From contig CBDUQN010000047.1 in NCBI GenBank assembly GCA_965369375.1, positions 1 to 23,883 on the forward strand: a DNA stretch of 23,883 nucleotides, written 5' to 3'. Source of the DNA: CBDUQN01 sp965369375 (GTDB lineage: Bacteria; Krumholzibacteriota; Krumholzibacteriia; Krumholzibacteriales; Krumholzibacteriaceae). The position numbers and the translations under genes are program-made. The notes beneath the pieces are model-generated. The model worked only from the letters and a program-made list of their open reading frames with translations. It was not told the DNA's origin and made no database searches. Below, piece by piece: positions 23,191 to 23,883 of this stretch (its first letter is position 1; every line of letters starts with the position of its first letter).

Positions 23191-23197
23191 TATTTTA
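23163..23197 (+). terminator. Rho-independent terminator
   Basis: TAGCAGGCCGAT (23163-23174) and ATCGGCCTGCTA (23176-23187) are perfect complements around a single central A, so the folded hairpin has a GC-rich stem of about 9-10 bp with a small loop. On the plus strand it is followed by TTATATTTTA; on the minus strand the flank is not T-rich. It therefore best serves plus-strand transcripts (the secreted-protein gene and/or the RNA candidate), but may also block the convergent fmdB-like transcript. Confidence 0.75.
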
Positions 23198-23237
23198 GAG
23201 GAATTATGGTCTCTCGAGCGGTTTTGACTACGACAGA

Positions 23238-23495
23238 TTATTTTTTCTCTTTTTCTGTCTTTGGTTTCTCTGATATTGAAGGACTCTTTTCCGCCGCTTC
23301 CTTTTTCTTGAAATCATCGCTCCGGTAGTCGGTTCGGTAAAAGCCGCTTCCTTTTAGAATATGGCCCACCGGATAGATTACACGGTAGATCTTCCCCCGG
23401 CACTTGGGGCAGCGTTTTCTCGGTGGGGCGGTAATCTTCTGTTCGATCTCGAACTCATGACCGCATTTTTCACATTCGTAATGGTACACGGGCAT
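23238..23495 (-). CDS. FmdB-family zinc-ribbon protein
   Basis: An 85-residue protein starting MPVYHYECEKCGHEFEIEQK, the standard FmdB/CxxC zinc-ribbon opening, with the second cysteine pair in RCPKCRGK. It continues with the conserved VGHILKGSGFYRTDYRSD and ends in a basic and acidic tail (KKKEAAEKSP to EKEKK). The family is widespread and probably regulatory, but its role is not established. The ATG at 23495 has AAAGGAA about 5-6 nt upstream. The frame extends upstream to 23654 but that part is not family-like. It is convergent with the structured RNA and terminator. Confidence 0.93.
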   Translation of the reverse strand: MPVYHYECEKCGHEFEIEQKITAPPRKRCPKCRGKIYRVIYPVGHILKGSGFYRTDYRSDDFKKKEAAEKSPSISEKPKTEKEKK

Positions 23496-23531
23496 GGGGC
23501 TTCCTTTCGCACCGGATACTGAATCGCCGAT

Positions 23532-23537
23532 ATTATA
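23532..23537 (-). promoter_or_regulatory. Possible -10 box for the fmdB-like gene
   Basis: A perfect TATAAT on the minus strand lies 37 bp upstream of the start, inside the palindrome ATATTATAATAT. A matching -35 is weak (TTACTA at 16 bp), so only the -10 is offered. Confidence 0.35.
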
Positions 23538-23729
23538 ATATGTTGGAAAAACATAGTAACTGTCCGGTGATAAATCAATACAAAGTTTAAGCCTTGTTAT
23601 GATATAAAACTTTCTTGAGATCCCGTTGCGACGGCGATAACACTTAAATTCCAATGAAACGACCTTGTGATCATATTAAAATTCGCAGGTATCGCCTTAC
23701 GATCATATTTTAATTTAACCACCGCAAAC

Positions 23730-23749
23730 CCACGGATGTGAGTCCGTGG
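23730..23749 (+). mobile_element. Hairpin resembling an IS200/IS605-type element end (possible remnant)
   Basis: CCACGGA (23730-23736), loop TGTGAG, TCCGTGG (23743-23749), followed by ATGAAGTGATTTAA. Imperfectly similar 'CCACGG...CCGTGGATGAAGT' hairpins mark the ends of some IS200/IS605 and IS1341-type elements and the 3' end of TnpB-linked guide RNAs, as I recall them. No TnpA or TnpB frame lies within the window, so it would be a solo end or the edge of an element continuing to the right. Confidence 0.3.
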
Positions 23750-23883
23750 ATGAAGTGATTTAATTTCCCCCTGACTAACCCCTAAAACCCCCGTTTCTTA
23801 TAGTTATTTAAATACACATATAATAGCCTTACGATAAACATGAAATATTAGTTAATTTCTTTCTTGACAGGTATTTAGAGCAC

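Larger units (their letters stand above)
23496..23883. other. AT-rich intergenic region at the right edge
   Basis: 388 bp without a credible gene. It holds the fmdB-like upstream region, a hairpin resembling IS200/IS605 ends (23730-23749), and short partial repeats of CCTTACGATCATATT type (23663, 23695 and a shorter match at 23827). A perfect -35 box, TTGACA, lies at 23864-23869; its -10 partner would fall just beyond the window, suggesting a plus-strand gene starts to the right. Confidence 0.6.

Noticed and set aside
23496..23654. N-terminal extension of the FmdB-like protein by 53 residues
   Set aside because: The family starts at MPVYHYEC with a good ribosome-binding site at 23495; the upstream part is AT-rich, includes the putative -10 and is not family-like.
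1..23883. tRNA, rRNA, toxin-antitoxin pairs or defence islands
   Set aside because: No cloverleaf-type or rRNA-type sequence was recognised, and all large frames map to housekeeping, transport or envelope families. Only the edge fragment 1-102 is antitoxin-like, without a partner in view.

Overview
The window reads as a chromosomal housekeeping segment of a Gram-negative-type bacterium of moderate-to-high GC, with a more AT-rich accessory end after about 17.7 kb. Two signs point to the FCB (Bacteroidetes/Chlorobi/Fibrobacteres) side of the tree or an allied candidate phylum. TrmD carries GRYKGVDQRV where proteobacterial TrmD has GRYEGIDER, and ribosomal protein bS16 has a long charged C-terminal extension. 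Both are recalled family features, so the placement is an inference. GTG and TTG starts are frequent, usually with a clear Shine-Dalgarno sequence.

Layout, 1-8.8 kb (plus strand): the end of a small antitoxin-like protein; a promoter (TTGACA-N17-TATGTT); a Yip1-type membrane protein; an EF-G paralogue; yebC; the Holliday-junction genes ruvC-ruvA-ruvB; the queuosine genes queA and tgt; and yajC. The usual secD-secF neighbours of yajC are absent.

8.8-17.05 kb (plus strand): def and fmt (formyl-methionine handling), with a 17-bp tandem duplication at their junction; a membrane-anchored protein with three PASTA domains and no kinase; rpe; and a 42-bp minisatellite. A new promoter then starts the classical ffh-rpsP-khpA-rimM-trmD-rplS-rnhB-yraN block, which links SRP targeting, ribosome assembly, tRNA/rRNA maturation and RNase HII.

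17.05-23.9 kb: a lipoprotein with its own promoter; a convergent intergenic region holding a second minisatellite of about 35 bp; three minus-strand transporters (an AGCS Na+/alanine-type symporter with a large hydrophilic insertion, an NSS-type Na+ symporter and an EamA/DMT exporter); a divergently transcribed small secreted protein whose promoter overlaps a 9-4-9 inverted repeat; a rod-shaped, 6S-like candidate non-coding RNA ending at a strong hairpin; an FmdB-type zinc-ribbon protein on the minus strand; and AT-rich DNA with a hairpin resembling IS200/IS605 ends.

The protein functions are mostly conventional. The unusual material is in the repeats (bS16 tail, the 42-bp and 35-bp minisatellites, the def/fmt duplication) and in the structured RNA candidate at about 22.98-23.19 kb. 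No CRISPR array, tRNA, rRNA, transposase or toxin/defence operon was recognised.
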